From Carboxylicivirga mesophila (GTDB lineage Bacteria > Bacteroidota > Bacteroidia > Bacteroidales > Marinilabiliaceae): DNA of 59,349 nucleotides. The notes under the pieces were generated by a model. That model saw nothing but the letters and a program-made list of their open reading frames with translations. It was not told the origin of the DNA and ran no database searches. How positions within the stretch are numbered: position 1 is the first letter of the stretch; each line of letters opens with the position of its first letter. Of this stretch, positions 1 through 8,438 are shown in pieces. A program made the translations under genes and the position numbers. The stretch lies in the NCBI RefSeq assembly GCF_018271975.1, contig NZ_JAGUCN010000031.1:1-59349 (forward strand), written 5' to 3'.

Positions 1-81
1 TCGAAAATTATGAAAGAATAGCGGGCTATTTTGAATAAATTTCGGGAAGAAAATTGCTGTTTATAAGTGAAACATCTATGC

Positions 82-175
82 ATTGTCATAAAAAACTAAT
101 CTACTGCGTTAAATTTTTCGAGCTAGCTCGCTAGCCCTGCAAAATTTGCCTTGTATATCAATTCTTTATGACAAT
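82..175. repeat. Palindromic intergenic element with 11-bp arms
   Basis: Perfect inverted arms ATTGTCATAAA (82-92) and TTTATGACAAT (165-175) enclose a 72-bp core that holds the palindrome GAGCTAGCTC (120-129). The core also holds a looser pair around AAATTTT and CAAAATTT. No reading frame is convincing in 1-336. The structure suggests an interspersed palindromic repeat, but only one copy is in the window. Confidence 0.5.
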
Positions 176-214
176 CTGAATTCTGAAATTTAAATCGAAC
201 TCAGGTTAATAAAT

Positions 215-253
215 AAAAGAGTCTTTTGGGGTACGTGAACCCAAGGCTCTTTT
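215..253. terminator. Hairpin terminator, probably bidirectional
   Basis: The arms AAAAGAG and CTCTTTT surround an inner GGG/CCC pair, with A-rich and T-rich ends on both strands. It lies downstream of the minus-strand gene ending at 337, and could also end a transcript entering from the left edge. Confidence 0.5.
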
Positions 254-336
254 CGATATTAAATCGGTATAAAAACAATGCCCAAAGCATTGCTTCAGGC
301 ATTGGCTAATTAGCTTTCGGGAGTAATGTTAATTGA

Positions 337-990
337 TTAGTTGACCGAATTAATCAGGAACTCCAGTTCCTGGTAGGCATCAATGATGGCTTGGTTGTTA
401 CCTATTTTAGCATAAGCAAACATAAGGGTGTACAGGTTTTGCAAGTCCTCAGCCAGCTGAGGTGCCACATAACTGGCTGCACTGGTGCCCGATAATTTGA
501 CATTGCCTTCAATAAAGGCCTCATGACCTGCTTTAAAAGCCAGGTTGGCATTGCTGATAGGCTCCAGCCAGCGTTGTACAAAAGGGAGTACTTCAGCTGA
601 TAGACCTAGCTTTGAGATTTCCTCAAGCAGGTTATCAATGGCTGCTGTTTGCTCGTTATACGACATGCGTGTAATGCCAGTATATTTATTGGCTATGTTA
701 ATCAGTGTAGAGGCTGTTTTAGCCGTTGTGCTATCATGCGGAAAGTGAGATTCAGCCTTAATGCTAAGCATAAGACCGTAGAGCAGTCGGTCGCGTTTGT
801 TGTCTAGTTCGGCTTTAGGTATGCCGGTTGATGTATCCTTTTGCATGCCTTTCTTAAAGGAATTTAATGAGTTGGCGGCTTTGTCAACGGCTGTTGTTAC
901 TTCATTGATAGCACTGCAAATGCGAATTGAATTTTCCCCAACGGTTTGTAGTTCTTGATTCCTCAAACGGGGTAGGTTAATTAATTCCAT
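337..990 (-). CDS. Hypothetical protein, DUF6261-like
   Basis: A 217-residue soluble protein with no signal peptide or membrane segment, predicted mostly helical. The start MELINLPRLRN is chosen because the longer frame begins at a TTG and adds a basic, uninformative leader. The LPRLRN opening and overall length resemble the Bacteroidetes-specific DUF6261 family, whose function I do not know; the family name is from memory and not tested. It stands alone, with a palindrome-rich gap downstream and a 270-bp gap plus repeat array upstream, so context gives no function. Confidence 0.6.
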   Translation of the reverse strand: MELINLPRLRNQELQTVGENSIRICSAINEVTTAVDKAANSLNSFKKGMQKDTSTGIPKAELDNKRDRLLYGLMLSIKAESHFPHDSTTAKTASTLINIANKYTGITRMSYNEQTAAIDNLLEEISKLGLSAEVLPFVQRWLEPISNANLAFKAGHEAFIEGNVKLSGTSAASYVAPQLAEDLQNLYTLMFAYAKIGNNQAIIDAYQELEFLINSVN

Positions 991-1194
991 GTTTTGTCTT
1001 TTTTTATGGTTAACTCCCAAATACTACTGTTAAAGATATGTATAAAATAGATATATACAACGTATTGTTTATAAAAAAAACAGTATAACTAATTGTATGT
1101 GTTGCTACAAGCTAAATGATATCAGCTATTCGGCACTTTTCTGTTTGTTAGAGTGGGAAAATTATTGTGTAAAGCTGCCAGCGACTTTCTCTAG

Positions 1195-1237
1195 GGATCG
1201 TATCTTATTAGAAATTATTAAAATAAAGATACGATCC
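1195..1237. repeat. 40-bp palindromic element, copy 1
   Basis: Perfect 12-bp arms GGATCGTATCTT (1195-1206) and AAGATACGATCC (1226-1237) flank an AT-rich core. Two diverged copies lie at 9108-9149 and 9201-9240. All three sit immediately beside sequence of the 'cactaagc/ttcggactt' repeat type. The rest of 991-1260 shows no gene. Confidence 0.6.
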
Positions 1238-1259
1238 TTGTTCTTTTATCTTTTGACCT

Positions 1260-2010
1260 TATGCACCACGCAATAACTCCGAACATAAAAACCTCTGCGC
1301 CTCAGCGTCTCTGTGTTTAAATTTTTACGGTTATGTGCACCATGCATTAAGCTTCGGACTTCGTGCTGTGGACTTCGGACTTTTTGCGCACTATGCACTG
1401 TGTACTAACTCCGAACATCAAAACCTCTGCGCCTCAGCGTCTCTGTGTTTAAATTTTTACGGTTATGTGCACCATGCACTAACCTTCGGACTTCGTGCTG
1501 TGGACTTCGGACTTTTTGCGCACTATGCACCGTGTACTAACTCCGAACATAAAAACCTCTGCGCCTCAGCGTCTCTGTGTTTAAATTTTTACGGTTATGT
1601 GCACCATGCACTAACATTCGAACTTCGGGCTTCGGACTTTTTACGCACTATGCACCACGCACTAACTCCGAACATAAAAACCTCTGCGCCTCAGCGTCTC
1701 TGTGTTTAAAGTCTTACGGTTATGTGCACCATGCACTAAGCTTCGGACTTCGTGCTCTGGACTTTTTGCGCACTATGCACCGTGCACAAACTCCGAACAT
1801 AAAAACCTCTGCGCCTCAGCGTCTCTGTGTTTAAATATTTACGGTTATGTGCACCATGCACTAAGCTTCGGACTTCGTGCTCTGGACTTTTTGCGCACTA
1901 TGCACCGTGCACAAACTCCGAACATAAAACCTCTGCGCCTCAGCGTCTCTGTGTTTAAATTTTTACGGTTATGTACACCATGCACTAAGCACTAACTTAG
2001 GACTTCGGAC
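1260..2010. repeat. Tandem array, six copies of a 125-132 bp unit
   Basis: A 28-bp core, CCTCTGCGCCTCAGCGTCTC followed by TGTGTTTA, recurs at 1292, 1424, 1556, 1681, 1806 and 1930. The spacings are 132, 132, 125, 125 and 124 bp. Each core is followed by ACGGTTATGTGCACCATGCA, a TTCGGACTT stretch and GCGCACTATGCACC. The 7-bp length difference comes from an optional extra ACTTCGG/TGTGGACTTCGG block. Plus-strand frames through it are repeats of the same peptide in shifted frames and are not credible genes. The array abuts the stop codon of the gene at 2023. Confidence 0.9.
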
Positions 2011-2022
2011 TCACTTCTTTTT

Positions 2023-2724
2023 TTAGCCCTCCGCCTTTGGCTGGCCAAATGGGATGATAACCCCCACATGTATTACCGAATGGTATTGCTTGGCCGCATC
2101 GGCTGCTTTTGAAATATTCATCAGGCTATTGAAGTAACGGGCGGTGATGGTGATGCCATTGGTTTGTTTAAGCTTTTGAGCAATACCTACTGTGAGGCCC
2201 ACATCTATCTTTTTGTATTGGTCCGACACATCGGCTGTGTAGGATAAATCATCGTCATCAAACAGCGATACCGAAAACACATCTTCTGCTTTGGTAAGCA
2301 GGCTGAATTGTGGCCCCAACTCTAAATAGGTAAGGTTAAAAAGCCGGTGCCTGAGGGTGATGGGCAGGCTGAAGCCCGCCATTTTGCGCTGCACAGTGGC
2401 TGTTTCCAGTACGTTATTTAAATCCTCATTGGGCGTGTCATATACGGCAATGCCCTTGCTGCCCATCGGAAAGGCATAGTACAGCATGGGATTGAGGTGC
2501 CAGCGCTCGTTAAACTTATACAAGAACGACATGCCTATGTTAAGGCCTGTTGAAGGACCTCGGGCATCCAGGTTGACGATGGATGAGCGGTTAATGCCCA
2601 CATTTAGTCCAAACTCCAGTTGGTCGTTTGTTAGCTTATCACCAAAGAAAAGCGCAATCAGCACCTGGGCCGATAGGGCGTTGGCAAGCAGTATGAAAAG
2701 GAGTAGCAGTAAGGGTTTCTTCAT
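2023..2724 (-). CDS. Outer-membrane beta-barrel protein (porin family)
   Basis: A 233-residue exported protein. It starts with a clear signal peptide, MKKPLLLLLFILLANALSAQ, and continues in alternating hydrophobic and polar strands with aromatic girdle residues, ending in a strand-like VGVIIPFG segment. This fits the small Bacteroidetes outer-membrane beta-barrel (OMP_b-brl/PorT-like) type, with an inferred outer-membrane location. No ligand can be read from the sequence. The gene ends directly against the tandem array, so its terminator may have been displaced by the repeats. A hairpin terminator separates it from the gene upstream. Confidence 0.65.
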   Translation of the reverse strand: MKKPLLLLLFILLANALSAQVLIALFFGDKLTNDQLEFGLNVGINRSSIVNLDARGPSTGLNIGMSFLYKFNERWHLNPMLYYAFPMGSKGIAVYDTPNEDLNNVLETATVQRKMAGFSLPITLRHRLFNLTYLELGPQFSLLTKAEDVFSVSLFDDDDLSYTADVSDQYKKIDVGLTVGIAQKLKQTNGITITARYFNSLMNISKAADAAKQYHSVIHVGVIIPFGQPKAEG

Positions 2725-2760
2725 AAGATTATTATTTTCCAGTTGTGGGTGCTATAAAAC

Positions 2761-2797
2761 AAACCGGGTGTCTATTGCTTGATAGCTTACCCGGTTT
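2761..2797 (-). terminator. Intrinsic terminator after the 2812-3276 gene
   Basis: Perfect 9-bp stem AAACCGGGT (2761-2769)/ACCCGGTTT (2789-2797). It lies 14 bp past the stop of the minus-strand gene at 2812. Confidence 0.6.
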
Positions 2798-2811
2798 ATT
2801 TCATTTATAGA

Positions 2812-3276
2812 CTAATGGGTGTCGGGGAATGGCAGACCACCCGCAATGGCCAATCGTATTTCGCTCAAAATGTATATTTCAACCTGCTGAAAGCGCATGG
2901 CCGTTACCGGGCCATTGGTTTTATTTACTTTTTTAACGAAGGTGCTCAGTAACTTATCGTGCTGCTTTTTAATTGTCATGGTCTGTTTTAAAAACTGTGC
3001 CGCCTGTTCATCGGTAAGGTTAGCATACTTTTCACCATAATCCATGAGTACGGCTAAGCGTTGTTGCCCTAATTCTTTTCGCCTGGTTTCATAGCTGTCG
3101 TACAAGGCCCAAAAAGCATTTTTGGTGGCTTCATCGGGCTGCACCACCTCGGCCACCAGGGCTTTCTTTTCCATGCCAAAAATGGACTGGATGTAATCGA
3201 TTTCCTCTTTGGCCGACTGGGCCGATACACTGCCTAAACATAGCAGCAGTGCTAATATTGAAAGACTTGTTCTCAT
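2812..3276 (-). CDS. Small exported helical protein
   Basis: 154 residues with an N-terminal signal peptide, MRTSLSILALLLCLGSVSAQ. The mature part is charged and helical (DEATKNAFWALYDSYETRRKE, then LTDEQAAQFLKQTMTIKKQ). The 'LTDEQAAQ' stretch recalls the LTxxQ motif of Spy/CpxP-type periplasmic proteins, but the similarity is too weak for an assignment. The gene is monocistronic, with a terminator at 2761-2797 and a 65-bp gap to the next gene upstream on the same strand. Probably periplasmic, function unknown. Confidence 0.6.
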   Translation of the reverse strand: MRTSLSILALLLCLGSVSAQSAKEEIDYIQSIFGMEKKALVAEVVQPDEATKNAFWALYDSYETRRKELGQQRLAVLMDYGEKYANLTDEQAAQFLKQTMTIKKQHDKLLSTFVKKVNKTNGPVTAMRFQQVEIYILSEIRLAIAGGLPFPDTH

Positions 3277-3341
3277 TGCTTATCGTTTATTATTGTTTTA
3301 CACTAAACTTAATTAAGAAGACATCCGTCTTATGTCATTCC

Positions 3342-4031
3342 TTAAAGACTTGTGTAATCAGAATACTCGTAAACATCCTTTAATGGCACCATCTGACCAA
3401 ATGCCTCTACATCCATTTTAAATGTTTCCTTCTCCAATAGGTAAATTTGCTCGGCCTCATTGTAGGTATAGTTCACAAGCAATGAAAGTTTATCGGTCTT
3501 AAGCGGCCATTGCTTCAACGGTTTTTCATTTACAAATTCTGCTTTTTCAAGCTGTTTGGTCGATTTATTAATGAAGGCTTTGCCTTTGCAATTAGCTAAA
3601 AAGGCATATCGGGCCGGTAAACCAGATTTAATGTATTTAAAGCCAACAACCAAATAGTTCTTATCGTCGAGTTCGATATTCAATGACGACTTGTCAATCG
3701 CTCTATTAATATCCTTCTCTTTCCTATTGAAGCGCTTGTTAAAGTCCTTAAGCTCTTTTCTCGATGGTTCATGACCGTTATGCGACAGCAAAAGCCAACG
3801 TTCACCAACTTTCATGGTCGGATCGTACTTGGCTTTCTCAACAACGGTTTCCGAATCGGTATCGGAAGTGATGGAAACATTGAAGGCGTATTGGCTATGA
3901 GATGCTACTATACTGTTGGCAAGTACTTCAACGGATAAACCATAATCTTTCAGTTTGCTATCCACTTCATTCTGCTGGGCCGTTAGGCTTACCGAAATAA
4001 ACAGCAACAGGCCAAACAATAGATTTTTCAT
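3342..4031 (-). CDS. Exported hypothetical protein
   Basis: 229 residues with a signal peptide (MKNLLFGLLLFISVSLTAQQ), followed by a mixed alpha/beta domain without motifs I recognise. There is no lipobox. It lies 35 bp downstream of the DUF1254/DUF1214 lipoprotein gene that ends at 4067, on the same strand, so it may be the last gene of that operon. The downstream neighbour is 65 bp away. Function is unknown and a periplasmic location is inferred from the signal peptide only. Confidence 0.6.
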   Translation of the reverse strand: MKNLLFGLLLFISVSLTAQQNEVDSKLKDYGLSVEVLANSIVASHSQYAFNVSITSDTDSETVVEKAKYDPTMKVGERWLLLSHNGHEPSRKELKDFNKRFNRKEKDINRAIDKSSLNIELDDKNYLVVGFKYIKSGLPARYAFLANCKGKAFINKSTKQLEKAEFVNEKPLKQWPLKTDKLSLLVNYTYNEAEQIYLLEKETFKMDVEAFGQMVPLKDVYEYSDYTSL

Positions 4032-4066
4032 AGGGTTTCTGTTTTTGTTAATAATGGTGACTTATA

Positions 4067-5470
4067 TTATAACTTCTTTTGCACAGCAGGCATGGTGTAC
4101 AAGGGGGCTAATGCCGACGGTTCGGGCCAGTAAATACGGGTTTGTAATGAGAAAGGTCCATCGTGAGCAGGCAGCCAGTTGGAAACCTTGTCTCTGCCCG
4201 GATTCTCTTTTTGAATATATACGTCCAATGAGCCATCCTCGTTGTACTTTAATCCTTTGGTGGCGCTGCCAATTACATAGCGATCAATTTCATTTTCTAT
4301 CAGCAGTTGCTCCGGTAATTTGTACATGGTTAACGACCAAAAGGCTTTAGCCGGGGGCAGCTCATCAGCTTCAAAATGCAGTATATAATCATGTTTTGAA
4401 CCATTCAGCTCCTCCTTGTCAGTATCAAAAGTAGTTTCGGGATAAAAGGCTTCCTCCAAATCGTTACCCCAAAGGCCAAAGTAGGCGGCTGCAGCCCGCG
4501 TTAAATATTTTTCCTTCATGGCAGTCCGCGTACCAAAAGCCCCGGCGATCTGTTGCCAGCCATTCTTGCGCACACCCAATTGCGTGGATGCGTCTATCAA
4601 CTCCTTGCGACCTGCATCAATGCCTTCTCTGATGGCAGCTATTATTTCCGGACTATAGTCTTCTGGATGATAGGCTTGACCTGGCTGAATACCTATTTTA
4701 GCGAAGCGTTTAAAAAGGGCCTCTTCTGTAGGGTGAATAGGGCCCGTGGCCATTAGAGCATTCAAATAGCTTATAAAGTGTTCGTTACTCACTTTTTCAG
4801 GATGATATGGCGGAATAGGCGGATTCTCGCCAATTACAGCAGCTTCAACCAAACCATTGTAGGCGTTCAGCGATTGAACACCGTATTGATCGATAACATC
4901 CTTGGCAATTTCCACGTCATCAGGACCAAAAACCTGGGTTCTGCCCAGTGCCAGCAAAAAGTTGCCTTCTGATTGAATAACCTTTGATATTCCTTCAGGA
5001 GTTTCACCTTTCCAGTCCGGCCCGACAAACATATAAGCCCCTGCATCAAAACCCGTTTTACGGGTGCCTATATAGTCAATATTATGCGTATACATATCGA
5101 TGATCTGGAATGAATAATAGCGGCCATCTGTAATAGCGGGAACCGTTAATATTTGAGGTTGTGCTGAGAGATTAAACCAGACAGCAGAGTAAAAAGTGTC
5201 GTTGTTAGGCCGCACAATAATAGTATCCTCAGGGCCGTTGAGCTTTGAATTGTTGGTCAATACATTAAATGGTGCCTGATAAGCGCCTGACTCGGGATAC
5301 ATGGCCATCGCAAACATCATTTTATAATGCTCCAGCATGGGGTAGGCATAGATGTAGGCCTCTTTGGCAATTTGTTTAGCCTCGTTGGCTGTTATCTCTT
5401 TGGGCTTCGGGTTACATGCACTAATGGCCATGGCAAGTGCAAGTATGCTTAGTATTATTTTGTTTTTCAT
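4067..5470 (-). CDS. DUF1254/DUF1214 domain lipoprotein (paralogue A)
   Basis: 467 residues with a lipoprotein signal (MKNKIILSILALAMAISAC, Cys19 as the lipidated residue). An N-terminal DUF1254 region carries the typical AYIYAYPMLEHYKMMFAM segment, NNDTFYSAVWFNLSAQP and YYSFQIIDMYTHNIDYIGTR. A C-terminal DUF1214 region carries PPAKAFWSLTMYKLPEQLL, YVIGSATKGLKYNEDGSL and NWLPAHDGPFSL. The families are widespread and of unknown biochemical function. It is paralogous to the protein at 6385-7824, and the beta-barrel gene lies between them on the same strand. Both lipoproteins probably act in the envelope with that protein. Confidence 0.85.
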   Translation of the reverse strand: MKNKIILSILALAMAISACNPKPKEITANEAKQIAKEAYIYAYPMLEHYKMMFAMAMYPESGAYQAPFNVLTNNSKLNGPEDTIIVRPNNDTFYSAVWFNLSAQPQILTVPAITDGRYYSFQIIDMYTHNIDYIGTRKTGFDAGAYMFVGPDWKGETPEGISKVIQSEGNFLLALGRTQVFGPDDVEIAKDVIDQYGVQSLNAYNGLVEAAVIGENPPIPPYHPEKVSNEHFISYLNALMATGPIHPTEEALFKRFAKIGIQPGQAYHPEDYSPEIIAAIREGIDAGRKELIDASTQLGVRKNGWQQIAGAFGTRTAMKEKYLTRAAAAYFGLWGNDLEEAFYPETTFDTDKEELNGSKHDYILHFEADELPPAKAFWSLTMYKLPEQLLIENEIDRYVIGSATKGLKYNEDGSLDVYIQKENPGRDKVSNWLPAHDGPFSLQTRIYWPEPSALAPLYTMPAVQKKL

Positions 5471-5581
5471 GCGTTTAAAGTTTTTATTGCTTGCTTAAAA
5501 CTCCCAGGGAATTTCAATCATCCCCCTTTGTGTAAATTAGATAATTGGATTTTCATGCTTGTTTCATGTACCTGGGTTTGA

Positions 5582-6388
5582 TTAATTATTCTTCGAAAAG
5601 ATGCTTTTGGGGAGTAATATTTGTGCCTGGAATCGCCATTGCCATTCAGGTCCAAAATCTGGCCGCACCACATTGTAGTACAGCTGCGTTTGCAGGTTGA
5701 GAGGTAGTTTGCCGCCCAGCATCAACAACCTACCGCCTCCACCGCCCAGGGGCACTATCCAGCGATCATCGCCCGATTGTGTCCAGTCAGCTGTGATAAT
5801 AGGCGCACTGTTGACGTACCAGCCATTACCCAACTGCCGCACCAAAAACAGGTTGCACAGCATGTGGTTAACTTCTGCAACTTCTGATTTGCCGGCAAAC
5901 GACCAGGCATTATTCAGTAATACACCCAGTGTCCACACCTTTGACTGCTGCAAAGCGACAAACGAAGGGCCGATGCTCCATTTTTGCGAGCCGCGCAGTT
6001 CGCCGCCTGTAGGTATTTCAAGTACAGGGCCTATGCCAACAGTCAGTCCTTTGGTGTCGGGCACATAAAAAGCTGTAAATACCACATCGCTGATGCCTGA
6101 AGATAAGGTGCCCGACTCACTGCTGAAGTCGGGGATGCGCACAATTGGCATGATTGTGCGGGTGATGATTTTACCGTCGGCAAACGGAATAACGGGCTGT
6201 ATATTCAGCACATTAACGTTGCGATTGTATGCCCCATGGTTCATGTTCAGGTTATTCTGGAAGGGGAAGCTCATTAAGTTGGCAATGGGATTGGCGGCTG
6301 CTGCAGATAGCTCATCCTGTGACTCCTGGGCCTGCAGCTGCCAGCCAATGAACAAGGCAATAGCTATTATTATGGCCGATTTTTTCAT
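5582..6388 (-). CDS. Exported beta-barrel-like protein ('neuromedin U'-type annotation)
   Basis: 268 residues with signal peptide MKKSAIIIAIALFIGWQLQA. The mature part has regularly spaced amphipathic strands, the motifs NIQPVIPFADGK and GIGPVLEIPTGG, and a glycine-rich PLGGGGGRLLMLGGK. This matches the outer-membrane transporter-like proteins often mislabelled 'neuromedin U' in environmental bacteria. Its ATG overlaps the stop of the upstream DUF1254 gene (ATGA at 6385-6388), so the two are probably translationally coupled. It sits between two DUF1254/DUF1214 lipoproteins, which suggests one envelope complex or uptake route. Substrate unknown. Confidence 0.7.
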   Translation of the reverse strand: MKKSAIIIAIALFIGWQLQAQESQDELSAAAANPIANLMSFPFQNNLNMNHGAYNRNVNVLNIQPVIPFADGKIITRTIMPIVRIPDFSSESGTLSSGISDVVFTAFYVPDTKGLTVGIGPVLEIPTGGELRGSQKWSIGPSFVALQQSKVWTLGVLLNNAWSFAGKSEVAEVNHMLCNLFLVRQLGNGWYVNSAPIITADWTQSGDDRWIVPLGGGGGRLLMLGGKLPLNLQTQLYYNVVRPDFGPEWQWRFQAQILLPKSIFSKNN

Positions 6389-7824
6389 GACTTATCTGCT
6401 TGATTGAACATTATTGGCGGATTCATCCAGGCGCCCGATAATGCCTCCTCGGTAGGGCCATACAGACGCAATATGCAATAGAACGGGCCATCGGGTGCAG
6501 GCAGCCAGTTAGCTTCCAGCTCTTTGCCGGGCGAGTCTTTTTGGATATACAAGGTAAGCGAGCCATCTTGGTTGTATACAAAGCCGTTTTCCATCGATGA
6601 ATTCAGTAGGTACCTGTTTAGCGGATTGTCAACCAGCAGCTGAGTGAGTCCATCATACATGGTCAATGACCAGAATGCTTTAACGGGAGGCAGTTCACCT
6701 TCCTGAAAGGTGAGGGTGTAATTATTTTCAGCTGCATTAAACGGTATGCCTGGAGCGGCCATCAGGTAGGCAGGGTAGATGGCTTCTTCACCCGAATTGC
6801 CATAGAGGCCCAGGTGGGCAGCTACCGCCCTTAGCAGATACATGTTTTTGTCGGGGTAGTTCTTTGTGGCACTTTTCTTCAGAAAATCACGTGTACCAAA
6901 TATTTTGGCGCTGGCCAGCGGGTCGGAACTGATTTGGGCTATAAATGTTTCCATTTCAGCAAAGCCGGCTTTAACGCCTGCTTTAATGGAATCCTGTGTG
7001 GCTGCGTCAAAGGCATTGAGGTCGAAACCCGCATCAGTGCCAATCCCCAGCTTGGCAAAGCGTGCCATCAGCGGCTTTTCTTCGTCAGCGGGCGTGATGT
7101 GTTTCAGGATAAAGCTTAGGTATTTAAAAGATTGCACGGTAAACTGAACACCTTCATTCCACGCCATAAAGTTGTTTTGGCTTGTGGCAGCCGCTGGTTC
7201 ATTGCCCATATATTGGCTAAGTGTTTGCAACTGATACTGGTCCTGGATAGCGCGCACATTTTCAATATCATTTTCATTCATCAGCTGAGTGCGCACAATA
7301 TTCAAAAACAAATCCGTTTCGCAGCGAATAATTTCATCTATTCCATCCGGCTTTTCGCCCGTCCAGTCAGTTGCTGCGATTAGGTATTTGCCGGCCCGGC
7401 TGCCGGTGGTTAAACTGCCAATGTAGGCGAAGTTGTGGGTGTATAAATCAATCAGCTGAAACGAGTAATAGCGCTCTGGCTCCACATCGGGCACCGATAT
7501 CACAATGGGCTCGTGGCTGATATTACACCACATCATGCAATAGGGAGTATCAGAGTTGGGTGTAACCACGGCCTTGTCCTCGGGGGTGTAAAGCCTTGCC
7601 TCACACGATTTCTGGTTGAACTCACCTTTGTATTCGGGCGAGTTATTATCCAGTGTGTAGGCATCAAGTGTTTTGTAATTCATCACCATCGGAAAGCCAT
7701 AGATATAGGCTTCTTTGGCTATTTCCATGGCTTCCTGCGGGCTTAATTTTTCGGTTTGCGGCTGGCAGGCGCCCAATGCTATGGTAGCCAGCAATGCAAT
7801 CAGTAAGTTTAATGTTTTTGTCAT
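6385..7824 (-). CDS. DUF1254/DUF1214 domain lipoprotein (paralogue B)
   Basis: 479 residues with a lipoprotein signal ending in ALGAC (Cys19). The domain order is DUF1254 (EAYIYGFPMVMNYKTLDAYT; NSDTPYCMMWCNISHEP; YYSFQLIDLYTHNFAYIGS) then DUF1214 (PPVKAFWSLTMYDGLTQLL; NWLPAPDGPFYCILRLYGP). It aligns along its length with the paralogue at 4067-5470. It is the first large gene of the operon, and overlaps the beta-barrel gene by 4 bp. Compared with paralogue A it has a longer N-terminal insert and extra Cys residues in the NSDTPYCMMWC segment. Function unknown. Confidence 0.85.
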   Translation of the reverse strand: MTKTLNLLIALLATIALGACQPQTEKLSPQEAMEIAKEAYIYGFPMVMNYKTLDAYTLDNNSPEYKGEFNQKSCEARLYTPEDKAVVTPNSDTPYCMMWCNISHEPIVISVPDVEPERYYSFQLIDLYTHNFAYIGSLTTGSRAGKYLIAATDWTGEKPDGIDEIIRCETDLFLNIVRTQLMNENDIENVRAIQDQYQLQTLSQYMGNEPAAATSQNNFMAWNEGVQFTVQSFKYLSFILKHITPADEEKPLMARFAKLGIGTDAGFDLNAFDAATQDSIKAGVKAGFAEMETFIAQISSDPLASAKIFGTRDFLKKSATKNYPDKNMYLLRAVAAHLGLYGNSGEEAIYPAYLMAAPGIPFNAAENNYTLTFQEGELPPVKAFWSLTMYDGLTQLLVDNPLNRYLLNSSMENGFVYNQDGSLTLYIQKDSPGKELEANWLPAPDGPFYCILRLYGPTEEALSGAWMNPPIMFNQADKS

Positions 7825-7855
7825 GGTTTTATTGTTTGATTATTAGAATGTATGG

Positions 7856-8032
7856 TCAATTAAAGCGCTTATCGGAATAGTACTTCGATGGGCTGTAACG
7901 GGCAGTGTGTATGAGTAGTGTTTCTGAAAACAAGCCGGTGTGCCAGTCAATAATTATTGCGGGTATGTTTTGGGCCATTGTGGGGGCGCCAGGGGCGCTC
8001 AGTAACAGAAGTAATTGAATCGGTAGTTTCAT
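7856..8032 (-). CDS. Possible small exported peptide (58 aa)
   Basis: An ATG-started 58-codon frame, MKLPIQLLLLLSAPGAPTMA followed by QNIPAIIIDWHTGLFSETLL and a basic, tyrosine-rich tail (RYSPSKYYSDKRFN). The first 21 residues look like a signal peptide. It lies 31 bp upstream of the DUF1254 gene at 7824 on the same strand and just downstream of an inverted repeat (8070-8103), so it would be the first gene of the operon. It could also be the decayed start of a longer exported protein. I recognise no family. Confidence 0.35.
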   Translation of the reverse strand: MKLPIQLLLLLSAPGAPTMAQNIPAIIIDWHTGLFSETLLIHTARYSPSKYYSDKRFN

Positions 8033-8069
8033 AGTTAGTTTGGTGTCGTTTATTCTGGTATTATCACAG

Positions 8070-8103
8070 TTGGCAATTACTGGCTATTGTTAGTAATTGT
8101 CAA
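8070..8103. promoter_or_regulatory. Inverted repeat, candidate operator for the DUF1254 operon
   Basis: Arms TTGGCAATTACT (8070-8081) and AGTAATTGTCAA (8092-8103) are complementary except at one position, with a 10-bp centre. It lies between the tetR-type gene (8439-9008) and the DUF1254 operon, about 40 bp upstream of the first possible start. Binding by the TetR protein is inference. The rest of 8104-8438 holds no credible gene; a 64-codon frame at 8090-8284 lacks family features and starts inside no promoter context. Confidence 0.35.
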
Positions 8104-8438
8104 TTAAATTGTTAGTTAATGCGACATTTTTTCTGTATTTCATTCCTTTTACTTTGTTTCTACTAGTGCCAGCGTTGCGCTGAGGTTTATGATGACGTAT
8201 GGCTTTTGTGTACTGCTTAAAATCAGTAGTGAATATGTTGTTGTGGCCGGGGGCGTGCGCCATAGTATTTAAGCACATGGCCAACAGGCGCCCGTTAGCT
8301 TAGCCAAATCTACTAAATAGGTATCAGAGAAACTTGGACAGGGGTGTCAGATATTATTCATTCTCCTTAAACTGAATAATTGTGTGATTGGCCGGATTGT
8401 ATTTATTATTGGCCCCTTGGTAAGCTTGTGTGAGGCGA

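Noticed and set aside
1335-1995. Three overlapping plus-strand frames (up to 124 codons) through the tandem array
   Set aside because: They translate the same repeat in shifting frames, have no promoter, and their open state is a product of the repeated DNA unit.
1260-2010. CRISPR array
   Set aside because: The whole 125-132-bp unit is repeated, including the would-be spacers; CRISPR spacers are unique and units are 60-75 bp. No cas gene is nearby.
8090-8284. 64-codon minus-strand frame upstream of the DUF1254 operon
   Set aside because: Composition is unlike its neighbours, no signal or motif, and it overlaps the candidate operator region.
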